NCBI GenBank assembly: GCA_903866485.1 | Contig: CAIPNT010000014.1 | Span: 1-7,064 of the forward strand | Length of the DNA: 7,064 bases | Reading direction: 5' to 3' | DNA from: an uncultured Micrococcales bacterium | GTDB lineage: Bacteria; Actinomycetota; Actinomycetes; Actinomycetales; Microbacteriaceae | Shown: piece after piece, positions 1 to 6,199 of the stretch | Position numbering within the stretch: the stretch's first letter is position 1 | How the letters are laid out: every line of letters begins with the position of its first letter | Made by a program: the position numbers and the translations under genes | Notes under the pieces: model-generated | Seen by the model: only the letters and a program-made list of their open reading frames with translations | The model's database searches: none | Told to the model about the DNA's origin: nothing

Positions 1-1304
1 AGCATGACGGATGGGTTTGAGGTGTTGGTGCATGAGGTGATCGATGCGATTGCAACGTGACCGTTATTCATTGCAAAGTCTTGACCCTTCACGGCGGTCG
101 GCTTCGAAGTGGTCTCTGAATAGCTTGGAAGAACCTTTTCGAATGCCGCCTTTGCGTCGCTCAAAACGATGCGGTCTTGAGGGCGCTTAGGGCCGGCGAT
201 TGAAGGGACAACCGTGCTGAGGTCAAGCTCTAGGTACTCGCTGAATCGAGGTTCGATGCTTGGATCGTGCCATAGGCCCTGTGCCTTGCTGTATGCCTCT
301 ACTAGGTCGATCTGCTCTTGAGGGCGACCGGTGATGCGCAAGTAGTCGAGGGTGACCTCGTCGATTGGGAACATGGCCGCGGTTGAACCAAATTCTGGGC
401 TCATGTTTCCGATGGTTGCGCGGTTTGCCAGTGGAACCGAGCTAACGCCGGCGCCATAGAACTCAACAAACTTGCCTACCACACCGTGCTTGCGAAGCAT
501 CTCCGTGATGGTTAGAACCACATCAGTTGCTGTCACGCCAGTGGTGATTTGACCGGTTAACTTAAAGCCAACCACCTTTGGAATCAGCATTGAAACTGGC
601 TGACCAAGCATTGCTGCCTCGGCCTCGATTCCACCCACGCCCCAGCCAAGGACGCCAAGCCCGTTGACCATGGTGGTGTGCGAGTCGGTGCCGACACAGC
701 TGTCTGGATATGCTTGGGTTTCGCCGTTTACTTCGCGAGCCATAATGGTGCGAGCCAGGTACTCGATGTTTACCTGGTGAACGATTCCGGTGCCAGGAGG
801 AACAACCTTGAAGTCGTCAAACGCGGTCTGACCCCAACGCAAGAACTGGTAGCGCTCACCATTTCGGTTGTATTCAAACTCCACGTTGCGCTCGAATGCA
901 TCTGGGCTTCCGGCAACGTCAATCTGCACCGAGTGGTCGATGACCAGCTCGGCAGGTGCAAGTGGGTTGATGCGCTTAGGGTCTCCACCCAGTTCGGCAA
1001 CGGCCTCACGCATAGTGGCGAGGTCTACAACGCAAGGAACACCGGTGAAGTCTTGCATGATCACGCGAGCAGGAGTGAACTGAATCTCAGTGTCAGGCTC
1101 TGCGGTTGGATCCCAGTTGACCAGAGCATTGACGTGCTCGGCTGTGATGTTCGCGCCATCTTCGGTGCGCAATAGGTTTTCGAGAAGGATCTTCAAACTG
1201 TAAGGAAGCGTCTTTGCGTCTACAGAATTCAACCTAAAGATTCGGTAGGTTTTTGAACCAACAACCAGTTGGTCAGACGAACCGAAGCTATTTACTTTTG
1301 ACAT
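1..1304 (-). CDS. acnA: Aconitate hydratase (aconitase A), 3' part missing
   Basis: Interconverts citrate and isocitrate in the cytoplasmic TCA cycle using a [4Fe-4S] cluster. The frame is open from ATG at 1304 to the window edge: 434 complete codons of a protein usually near 900 residues, so about half is visible. Conserved aconitase/IRP1-type motifs occur in order: FTGVP (residues 86-90), IDHSVQ (122-127), GTDSHTTM (205-212) and [11 protein letters not shown] (424-434), where Cys425 is the first of three expected cluster ligands. The other two lie beyond the edge. The start is supported by a strong Shine-Dalgarno, AAGGAG, 7 nt before the ATG. It lies 41 nt downstream of the DUF3159 gene on the same strand, so it may be read from the dut operon, from its own promoter, or both. 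No terminator hairpin was seen in that gap. The single-chain AcnA type is favoured over AcnB by motif order and N-terminal sequence. Confidence 0.97.
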   Translation of the reverse strand, partial: MSKVNSFGSSDQLVVGSKTYRIFRLNSVDAKTLPYSLKILLENLLRTEDGANITAEHVNALVNWDPTAEPDTEIQFTPARVIMQDFTGVPCVVDLATMREAVAELGGDPKRINPLAPAELVIDHSVQIDVAGSPDAFERNVEFEYNRNGERYQFLRWGQTAFDDFKVVPPGTGIVHQVNIEYLARTIMAREVNGETQAYPDSCVGTDSHTTMVNGLGVLGWGVGGIEAEAAMLGQPVSMLIPKVVGFKLTGQITTGVTATDVVLTITEMLRKHGVVGKFVEFYGAGVSSVPLANRATIGNMSPEFGSTAAMFPIDEVTLDYLRITGRPQEQIDLVEAYSKAQGLWHDPSIEPRFSEYLELDLSTVVPSIAGPKRPQDRIVLSDAKAAFEKVLPSYSETTSKPTAVKGQDFAMNNGHVAIASITSCTNTSNPSVM

Positions 1305-1311
1305 TAAGCCA

Positions 1312-1317
1312 CTCCTT
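1312..1317 (-). promoter_or_regulatory. Strong ribosome binding site of acnA
   Basis: Read on the minus strand, AAGGAG lies 7 nt upstream of the acnA ATG. It is the best anti-16S match among the minus-strand starts in this window, which suggests acnA is translated independently and efficiently even if co-transcribed with the weak-SD genes upstream. Confidence 0.75.
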
Positions 1318-1345
1318 TGTTTGCAAGACTCTTCAAAAATACCAC

Positions 1346-2020
1346 TTACTCGGCGTTAGTCAGGCTGCTTCGCAATAAGAGCCACGAAAGCCAAATGCAA
1401 AGAATGTAAGGCGGGTAGCCCATGGCCACTCTTGCAATGCCGATTCCGTTGAGGTCTTTGGCCAAATAGAGCGGGTATTGCACCAGCAACCGGGTTGCAA
1501 ATAGTGCGGCAAACAGGCCGGTTGAAAGCGCCGATCGCTGCAAAACCTTGCGGTTTCGCCGCCACCTGAGCGGCTCGCCCCTTACAACCCCAACCAAAAA
1601 ACCCAAGATCGGCCAACGCACCAAAACTGAAATTAAAAAGGCAGAGCCGTATGTGGCATCGATATAAAAACCCGGAACATAGAAATCCAGCGGATGTCCG
1701 CCGTCTCGCAGAACCATGAATGCTGCGACCGCGGTCACCAGTGAACCAGCCAAGGCCTGCAAGACGGATTTGCGACGAATCAGTTGAAACACGATGAAAA
1801 ACACGACGAGCGCAGCGGCCGCAAAAGCCGCTTCAAACTTTTGATTGGTTAGTGCATAGGTGATGACAAAAACTGGGGTCGGAAGCGTGCTCTGCACCAC
1901 CCCAAACCAACCGCCGACCGAAGTCTTTAGCGAATCTGCGTCTAGTCGGGCCGCACCGGCAACCTCGCGCAAGCCAAGGCGTGTTAGCGCGTCGGCCCGC
2001 TGTCGGTCATCTGTGCTCAC
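1346..2020 (-). CDS. DUF3159 family integral membrane protein
   Basis: Protein of 224 residues with a GTG start and unknown function. The first ~35 residues are polar. The rest is strongly hydrophobic, with about six candidate membrane segments near residues 39-57, 64-82, 86-104, 112-145 (possibly two passes), 165-185 and 195-217. Short basic loops (RRK at 82-84, RWRRNRK at 152-158) probably face the cytoplasm. The GGWFG stretch (36-40), the RDGGHP...YVPGFY segment (105-119) and the [10 protein letters not shown] segment (135-144) are what I recognise from the actinobacterial DUF3159 family. It begins 2 nt after the DUF3710 stop codon, with no good Shine-Dalgarno, so translational coupling is likely. 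A DUF3159 member lies near dut in mycobacteria too. No catalytic motif is visible and I assign no function. Confidence 0.88.
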   Translation of the reverse strand: MSTDDRQRADALTRLGLREVAGAARLDADSLKTSVGGWFGVVQSTLPTPVFVITYALTNQKFEAAFAAAALVVFFIVFQLIRRKSVLQALAGSLVTAVAAFMVLRDGGHPLDFYVPGFYIDATYGSAFLISVLVRWPILGFLVGVVRGEPLRWRRNRKVLQRSALSTGLFAALFATRLLVQYPLYLAKDLNGIGIARVAMGYPPYILCIWLSWLLLRSSLTNAE

Positions 2021-2022
2021 GA

Positions 2023-2634
2023 TTAGAAGGCCCTAGGTGGCGAAACGACGCCGCCGGGCATGTGCAAAGGCAATGATTCACGAGGTGGAAGTGGGGCTTC
2101 ATCACGATATACGATGACGCTTCTAAAAATGTCGTCTATGTCAGCTGATGCCTTTGGGTCGGTGATGGCTGCCCCAGCGACCACGCCGCGCAGAAACCAT
2201 TTCGGCCCGTCTACGCCTACAAACCTGGCAAAGCGCGTGCCCTCGCGTTCGCCCTTGTTATTGATCAGCGGAATTTTTGCCAACACTTCTTGACCAAGTG
2301 AACCCACCCGAGACTCGGCTGAACCGCCCTGAGCCAAAACCGCCTCCACCATTTGGGCACGCACGCTGTGCCAAAGGCCCTCAGATTTGGGTGCAGCAAA
2401 GGCCTGCAGTTGCAAGGTCGAGTCGTCATATTCAACGGTTACAGCAACCACGCGCTCGGTGCCATCTTCGACTTCAACCCGCACCTGAACACCATCGACC
2501 ACTGGCAGTCGAATCGAGCCAAGGTCGAGCAGCTGCCTATCCCCGTGCACTTCTGTTGCGTCAAAGGGTCCGGCCGAAGCGCGGTCGGCCGGGGCAGACT
2601 TTTCGCTCTGATAATGCTCGGTGATGTCGTTCAT
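2023..2634 (-). CDS. DUF3710 family protein of unknown function
   Basis: Soluble-looking protein of 203 residues with ATG at 2634. The family match rests on three blocks: GPFD near residues 22-25 followed by LDLGSIRLP (36-44), the LQLQAFAAPKSEGLW block (about 74-88), and the FVGVDGPKWFLRGVV block (about 138-152). The N-terminal ~20 residues are charged and probably disordered. The C-terminus carries a proline-rich tail (PLPPRESLPLHMPGG). No signal peptide or membrane segment is seen. It starts 2 nt after the dut stop and ends 2 nt before the DUF3159 start, so the three are almost certainly one transcript with coupled translation. Mycobacteria carry a DUF3710 gene directly after dut in the same way (Rv2697c-Rv2696c, from memory). 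The function is unknown; the persistent linkage to dut is the only clue. Confidence 0.9.
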   Translation of the reverse strand: MNDITEHYQSEKSAPADRASAGPFDATEVHGDRQLLDLGSIRLPVVDGVQVRVEVEDGTERVVAVTVEYDDSTLQLQAFAAPKSEGLWHSVRAQMVEAVLAQGGSAESRVGSLGQEVLAKIPLINNKGEREGTRFARFVGVDGPKWFLRGVVAGAAITDPKASADIDDIFRSVIVYRDEAPLPPRESLPLHMPGGVVSPPRAF

Positions 2635-2636
2635 GC

Positions 2637-3074
2637 CTATTTGGTTCCCGTCGAACCAAAACCGGAAGTTCCCCGGTGCGATCCTGGCAAGCTTTCGACC
2701 CTAATGAAGTCAGCGATCTCGATTGCCTGAATCACCAGCTGTGCGATGCGATCTCCCCTGCTAACCACAAAGTCATCCTGTGATGAGTTATAAAGAGTAA
2801 CTGCAATCTCGCCGCGGTAGCCGGCATCGACCGTGCCAGGCGCGTTTAGAACGGTAATTCCATGCTTAGCCGAAAGGCCGCTTCTAGGATGCACCAGGCC
2901 GACGTAGCCGTCGGGAAGTGCGATTGAAACACCGGTCTTTACCGTGAGGCGACCCATGGCCGGAACGACTGCGTCTTCTGCGGCGCGAAGGTCGGCTCCG
3001 GCGTCACCCGGCTGTGCATAAGTAGGTTCTAAGCCTGGTTCGGCTACAAGCAATACAGGAAGTTTTTTAGTCAC
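2637..3074 (-). CDS. dut: Deoxyuridine 5'-triphosphate nucleotidohydrolase (dUTPase)
   Basis: Hydrolyses dUTP to dUMP and pyrophosphate, keeping uracil out of DNA and feeding thymidylate synthesis; the enzyme is a cytoplasmic homotrimer. All five trimeric-dUTPase motifs are present: I GDAGADLRA (23-31), II PRSGLSAKHG (63-72), III NAPGTVDAGYRGEI (77-90) with the presumed catalytic Asp83 and the base-stacking Tyr86, IV RGDRIAQLVI (106-115), and V RGTSGFGSTG (134-143). The 145-residue length is normal. The frame stays open upstream to 3176, but GTG at 3074 gives the usual N-terminus (VTKKLPVLLV) and avoids overlap with the divergent DUF3093 gene. There is no clear Shine-Dalgarno, so a very short leader or leaderless mRNA is possible. 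It is the first gene of the minus-strand group. Confidence 0.96.
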   Translation of the reverse strand: MTKKLPVLLVAEPGLEPTYAQPGDAGADLRAAEDAVVPAMGRLTVKTGVSIALPDGYVGLVHPRSGLSAKHGITVLNAPGTVDAGYRGEIAVTLYNSSQDDFVVSRGDRIAQLVIQAIEIADFIRVESLPGSHRGTSGFGSTGTK

Positions 3075-3084
3075 GGTAAGAGCG

Positions 3085-3092
3085 TAATCTAA
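3085..3092. promoter_or_regulatory. Putative superimposed divergent -10 elements between dut and DUF3093 gene
   Basis: Only 22 nt separate the dut GTG from the DUF3093 ATG. TAATCT at 3085-3090 fits a -10 for the plus strand and would place the start of transcription at or next to the ATG at 3097, giving a leaderless mRNA. On the minus strand TAGATT (3092-3087) fits a -10 for dut with a leader of a few bases. No convincing -35 is seen for either. The call is inference from TANNNT matches and spacing. Confidence 0.4.
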
Positions 3093-3096
3093 GAGG

Positions 3097-3546
3097 ATGA
3101 ATGAACAGCACAGCGAATCACCATTCAACGAGTGGCTTCTCCCACGCTTCTCCAGTTTTCTTCCGGTTTTGCTCATCTATCCGACGCTATGGCTAACCTT
3201 TTTGCCGATTGATGAGACAGTTGGCGTGATTTCGGGTGTCGCTGTCACGGCTTTGGTGCTGGCCATGATGATCGGCAACGCTCCCAACATCAAGGTGTCT
3301 GACGGTTGGTTGCAGCTGGGCAAGGCCAAAATAGAGATCAAATATATTTCTACAATCGAATTGATCTCTGAAGAGGACAAATTTGCCGTGCGTGGTCGCT
3401 TGCTCGATTCGCGAGCCCACATATTTTTTCAAGGATCAGTCAAACCGCTGATCAAGATAAACCTCGATGACCCGCAGGATCCAACGCCGTATTGGCTGTT
3501 TTCTACTCGTAGACCTGAGCAGTTAGCTAAAGCTCTGGGCTTTTAG
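3097..3546 (+). CDS. DUF3093 family membrane protein
   Basis: Protein of 149 residues. Two adjacent hydrophobic segments (about 17-37 and 41-60) form a membrane hairpin, leaving a C-terminal domain of ~90 residues that probably faces the cytoplasm. That domain ends in the family signature DDPQDPTPYWLFSTRRPEQL (124-143), preceded by LDSRAH (103-108). DUF3093 proteins are actinobacterial and uncharacterised. A homologue lies divergently next to dut in mycobacteria (Rv2698, from memory), the same arrangement as here. The bases AGAGG touch the ATG directly, too close to act as a normal Shine-Dalgarno, so leaderless translation is more likely. The stop codon overlaps the stop of the convergent DUF4193 gene. 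Confidence 0.9.
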   Translation: MNEQHSESPFNEWLLPRFSSFLPVLLIYPTLWLTFLPIDETVGVISGVAVTALVLAMMIGNAPNIKVSDGWLQLGKAKIEIKYISTIELISEEDKFAVRGRLLDSRAHIFFQGSVKPLIKINLDDPQDPTPYWLFSTRRPEQLAKALGF

Positions 3547-3833
3547 CTTTCACACTCGATGCAAACCTTGCCATACTTGCCCTTTTTGGCAGACAGCAAA
3601 GAGTGGTGCTTCACAATGAAGCACTCGCTGCAAGTGAATTCATCGTCTTGAGGTGGTAACACCACTACATCAAGGTCTTCAGAGACAACGTCAGGAATGG
3701 CAAAACCTTCACCGTGCTCAGACTCATCTGTGTCGACAAGACCGGCAAGTTTGTCAGGCGTGCGCTCTTTGATGGCCTCAATCGACTCGGTGTCGTCGTC
3801 GTTCTTTCGAGGTGCATCGTAATCGGTGGCCAT
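3543..3833 (-). CDS. DUF4193 family zinc-ribbon-like small protein
   Basis: Acidic protein of 96 residues with ATG at 3833. Residues 1-65 are rich in Asp and Glu and probably flexible. The C-terminus has two Cys pairs, C68-SE-C71 and C91-IE-C94, separated by 19 residues that are rich in His and Lys (VKHHSLLSAKKGKYGK). This is a likely treble-clef or ribbon zinc site and is the hallmark of DUF4193. The family is almost confined to actinobacteria and is a recurring neighbour of dut, DUF3093 and sigA-region genes. A good Shine-Dalgarno, AAAGG, lies 8 nt upstream, and a plausible promoter is seen further upstream. No function is known. The architecture, an acidic tail plus a small zinc knuckle, would suit an RNA-polymerase- or nucleic-acid-associated factor, but that is speculation. 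Confidence 0.92.
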   Translation of the reverse strand: MATDYDAPRKNDDDTESIEAIKERTPDKLAGLVDTDESEHGEGFAIPDVVSEDLDVVVLPPQDDEFTCSECFIVKHHSLLSAKKGKYGKVCIECES

Positions 3834-3852
3834 TCGCCTACCCTTTCGGTTC

Positions 3853-3881
3853 AGTATCGTGAGGCGTGCATAGTGTGCAAC
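3853..3881 (-). promoter_or_regulatory. Putative promoter of the DUF4193 gene
   Basis: On the minus strand GATACT (3858-3853) is a fair -10. TTGCAC (3880-3875) lies 16 nt upstream as a weak -35, and GTTGCA would fit a 17-nt spacer. The -10 lies about 20 nt before the ATG, leaving room for the AAAGG ribosome site. The -35 region falls inside the first copy of the split direct repeat, so a repeat-binding factor could control this promoter. Confidence 0.4.
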
Positions 3882-3886
3882 AAATA
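3866..3886. repeat. Split direct repeat, copy 1 (candidate operator)
   Basis: Reads GTGCATA, 6 nt, AACAAATA. The same two blocks in the same order recur 99 nt downstream with a 3-nt gap. This copy covers the presumed -35 of the DUF4193 promoter. Confidence 0.5.
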
Positions 3887-3887
3887 T

Positions 3888-3900
3888 TTGCTAATAGCAA
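3888..3900. repeat. 13-bp perfect palindrome in the divergent intergenic region
   Basis: TTGCTA-A-TAGCAA, 6-bp perfect arms around one central base, directly beside repeat copy 1. It is too short for a terminator and lacks a T-tract. A small operator site is possible. The left arm plus centre (TTGCTAA) recurs at 4005-4011 near the sepH ribosome site. Confidence 0.45.
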
Positions 3901-3964
3901 CCTTGCAACGCCATAACAGTCAAAATAGTGCCAAGTTGGCAGAAATCGGGTGACGGCGCGCCTA

Positions 3965-3982
3965 GTGCATACACAACAAATA
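3965..3982. repeat. Split direct repeat, copy 2 (candidate operator)
   Basis: Reads GTGCATA, 3 nt, AACAAATA, matching copy 1 in all 15 block bases. It lies about 45 nt before the sepH ATG, where it could act on the still unidentified sepH promoter. I saw no convincing -35/-10 pair for sepH in 3887-4027. Confidence 0.5.
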
Positions 3983-4027
3983 GCTCTTCCGAGTGGCAAA
4001 CTGATTGCTAAGCGAAAGGACGAGGAC

Positions 4028-5032
4028 ATGAACGACATTAGATTCGTCAACTCGGATGGTCAGTTTCTAAAACTTGAGACTCAAAACGGTGAGTCTTTTC
4101 AACTTGTCATCGATGACGCGCTGAAGTCGGCAATCAAGCGCGACACGCTTCCGAAGTTAGATGACGTCACCATCACCCCGCGTGAAATTCAGGACGCCGT
4201 GAGGGCTGGAGCCAGCCCCCAAGAGCTGGCCGATTTGCATGGGGCGCCATACGAATATGTCGAAAAGTTTGCCCAGACTGTTATCGACGAGATTGGTCAC
4301 ATTGTTGCTAGCGCTCAAACCGTTCGCATAGCCATCGCCGCTGATAAGTACAGCGATGCCACCCAGATGGAGTTTCGTGAGGTTTTGCACGCACGCATTC
4401 AGAATCTCGGCGGCAGCAACCTAATCTGGAATGCCTCGAAGCAAGAATTCGAGCCATGGCAGGTGACCGTAAGTTTTGACATGGACGGGGCATCGCGCCT
4501 GGCTTTGTGGTCGTTTGACCCGCGCAAGCTTGCCTTGAGCCCTGAAAACGAGCAGGCTGTAAAGCTCTCTAGCGGCGATCAGGGTGTCCACATCGTGGCG
4601 CAAAAGCTTCGCCAGGTGGAGCCTGAGGTAATTTCTGTTAGAGACTTTCAACTCACCGAGGTAATCGAGTTTCCATCTGTTGTCGAACTTGAACCTGCCA
4701 CGGCCACTCTAAAAGTGGTTAGCCCGATCGAACAGCTAACTCGAAAGAGCGTTGAAGCAGCAACCGAGACTTCAGCCGAAACCAGCGAGTCGCTTAGTGC
4801 CACCGCTGATTTGCTCGAGGCACTTCGTCGCAAACGAGCCGAGCAACCTGTTGCAACCGCAGCGGTCGAACCTGCCAACTTCGAGGCCGAAGAGCCAATG
4901 GTTGAGCAAGAGGCCGCTGAATATGCACCCGCACCAGCGACAAGCTCAAACGCCACGCCGGCCGCCAAGAAGGGCAGACCAAGCATGCCGAGCTGGGATG
5001 AAATCGTGTTTGGAACCAAGACCGACGATTAG
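4028..5032 (+). CDS. sepH: Septation protein SepH (DUF3071), FtsZ-assembly factor
   Basis: SepH binds FtsZ and stimulates its assembly into regular division structures, as shown in Streptomyces; this role is from family knowledge. The 334-residue protein has an N-terminal conserved domain (about 1-165) with a helix-turn-helix-like segment at 51-82 (PREIQDAVRAGASPQELADL and following) and the EPWQVTVSFD...LWSFDP stretch at 142-164. A long low-complexity Ala/Glu/Thr/Pro linker (about 215-312) is interrupted by a conserved helix (TADLLEALRRKRAEQ, 258-272). The extreme C-terminal family motif is GRPSMPSWDEIVFG (315-328). The frame is open further upstream to 3950, but ATG 4028 gives the usual SepH N-terminus and has AAAGGA 7 nt ahead. 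The stop overlaps the convergent phosphodiesterase gene by 4 nt. Confidence 0.95.
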   Translation: MNDIRFVNSDGQFLKLETQNGESFQLVIDDALKSAIKRDTLPKLDDVTITPREIQDAVRAGASPQELADLHGAPYEYVEKFAQTVIDEIGHIVASAQTVRIAIAADKYSDATQMEFREVLHARIQNLGGSNLIWNASKQEFEPWQVTVSFDMDGASRLALWSFDPRKLALSPENEQAVKLSSGDQGVHIVAQKLRQVEPEVISVRDFQLTEVIEFPSVVELEPATATLKVVSPIEQLTRKSVEAATETSAETSESLSATADLLEALRRKRAEQPVATAAVEPANFEAEEPMVEQEAAEYAPAPATSSNATPAAKKGRPSMPSWDEIVFGTKTDD

Positions 5033-6156
5033 GCAAAACTGCCAAAGCGCAGCAGAGGAACCTGCAACTCGCTCGGACTGATTCCTCCGTGTTGGCCGAT
5101 CATCCGCAGGCTCTGCGGCTTGCAGAAGCCTCGGTGATAGCAGGCATAACCTTCGAGACTAACCAAAAAAAGGTCGGGCAACTTATCTGCGTTTGCGATA
5201 GTCGCAGAGTCATACCAGCCAGCTGCAATGAGGTCACCTGCCGTGGCCACAATCACCCGAAGGTCAAGTGCTTCGACTAGCTGCTCTTTGGCAACTGAAG
5301 CCGCTTCGGGGCTGCTGAAATAAAGGAAGTTGCAGCGTGGGTCGCCGCCGACGGAAATCAGACCTTCGATTTCAAACTCATCCAGCATGACTTGGTTTTC
5401 TGGCTGCACGTCTACGATTCCATGATCTGCGGTCAAAAGCATGCCACAGTCGGCTGGCAGCATTGCCGCAAGGGATTTGATCGCGGCGTCGAGGTCTTCG
5501 AGTTTGTTGAGCCACTGCATCGAGCCAACACCGAGGCTGTGCGCAGTTTGATCAAGCTCGGGAAAATACAAATAGCTCAGTGAACGCTGCCTCGATTTGA
5601 GCTGCGCAGCTGCCGTGCTTACTCGTTCGTCAAAGCTGCGGGCCGCCAAATACTCGGTTCCGCGCATGTTCAGTCGAGTGAAACCGCTGTCTGCATACTC
5701 TCCCGGGCCGATTGCATAGGCTGCGACGCCTTTAGACTTTGCTCGCTCGGCGACGGTCTCATTCGGTTGCCAGCGTTCTGGAATTGCCTCGTGGTTCCAG
5801 CCGCTAAGCATGTTCACCGCAGCGGAACTTTGCCTATCAAAAACCTGATAGCCAAGGATGCCGTGCCCCGCGGGGCTCAGTGCGGTGCCAAAACTCGTGA
5901 TCGCAGCAGCGGTCGTCGACGGAAATACCGTATTGATGCTCTTTGACGCGGCAAGCATCGTGTTTAGAAATGGCGCGTGACCGGCAGCTTTGCGCAAGTT
6001 CTCGCTTCCAAGGCCGTCGACCAAAACTACGCAGGCGGAACGAGTCTTCTTTAGGGCAAGTCGGTTGTCTTGGCCCGTGATGGCGCCTAGCGCACTGATA
6101 AACACATCGGAAAGCCTCCCAAGTGTTTTGGGTGCGGCAGGTAGCATCGTAGGCAT
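5029..6156 (-). CDS. Type I phosphodiesterase/nucleotide pyrophosphatase family protein (alkaline phosphatase fold)
   Basis: Putative metal-dependent phosphodiesterase or phosphatase of the alkaline-phosphatase superfamily; the substrate is unknown. With ATG 6156 it has 375 residues, normal for the family. Metal-site and catalytic motifs are complete: VDGLG (46-50, Asp47), FPSTTAAA (78-85, with Thr81/82 as the likely nucleophile region), SPAGHGILGY (94-103), LDQTAHSLG (201-209, Asp202 and His206), TADHG (242-246, Asp244 and His245) and GQHGG (354-358, His356). No signal peptide is evident, so it is probably cytoplasmic. The frame could begin at 6240, but that would run into parC and adds an unfamiliar N-terminus; MPTMLPA at 6156 resembles family starts. 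GTG at 6159 is an alternative. It lies divergently to parC and convergently to sepH, an arrangement I recall from other actinobacteria. Confidence 0.9.
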   Translation of the reverse strand: MPTMLPAAPKTLGRLSDVFISALGAITGQDNRLALKKTRSACVVLVDGLGSENLRKAAGHAPFLNTMLAASKSINTVFPSTTAAAITSFGTALSPAGHGILGYQVFDRQSSAAVNMLSGWNHEAIPERWQPNETVAERAKSKGVAAYAIGPGEYADSGFTRLNMRGTEYLAARSFDERVSTAAAQLKSRQRSLSYLYFPELDQTAHSLGVGSMQWLNKLEDLDAAIKSLAAMLPADCGMLLTADHGIVDVQPENQVMLDEFEIEGLISVGGDPRCNFLYFSSPEAASVAKEQLVEALDLRVIVATAGDLIAAGWYDSATIANADKLPDLFLVSLEGYACYHRGFCKPQSLRMIGQHGGISPSELQVPLLRFGSFA

Positions 6157-6161
6157 CACCA

Positions 6162-6168
6162 ATAGTCT
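6162..6168. promoter_or_regulatory. Putative overlapping divergent -10 elements between phosphodiesterase gene and parC
   Basis: TAGTCT at 6163-6168 fits a plus-strand -10 for parC, leaving a leader of about 25 nt. On the minus strand GACTAT (6167-6162) would place transcription start at the ATG at 6156, giving a leaderless mRNA; no Shine-Dalgarno is visible there. The 43-nt gap between the genes must hold both promoters unless they lie inside coding sequence. No good -35 was found. Confidence 0.3.
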
Positions 6169-6199
6169 GCCACAGCAGGCAACAAGTCCCAGAGAGCCC

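Noticed and set aside
678..1175. Open frame of 165 codons on the plus strand
   Set aside because: It lies entirely antisense to acnA, whose motifs are unmistakable, and the translation has no recognisable domain. It is a coding shadow.
1305..1345. Possible terminator between the DUF3159 gene and acnA
   Set aside because: A short A/T-rich run exists but no inverted repeat; the gap looks like a simple intra-operon spacer with an SD.
2277..2730. Overlapping plus-strand frames antisense to DUF3710 and the end of dut
   Set aside because: Pro/Arg/Gln-rich translations without domains, opposite two confidently identified genes.
3075..3176. 34-residue N-terminal extension of dut from ATG 3176
   Set aside because: It would overlap the divergent DUF3093 gene and adds an unfamiliar Lys/Arg/Ser-rich leader; dUTPases begin close to the GTG at 3074.
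3950..4027. 26-residue upstream extension of sepH
   Set aside because: ATG 4028 matches the usual SepH N-terminus and has a well-spaced AAAGGA; the upstream stretch contains the repeat copy and looks non-coding.
4648..5019. Ser/Ala/Val-rich 123-codon open frame antisense to sepH
   Set aside because: It is the mirror of the Ala/Glu/Thr-rich SepH linker; low complexity keeps the reverse frame open. No start signal or domain is seen.
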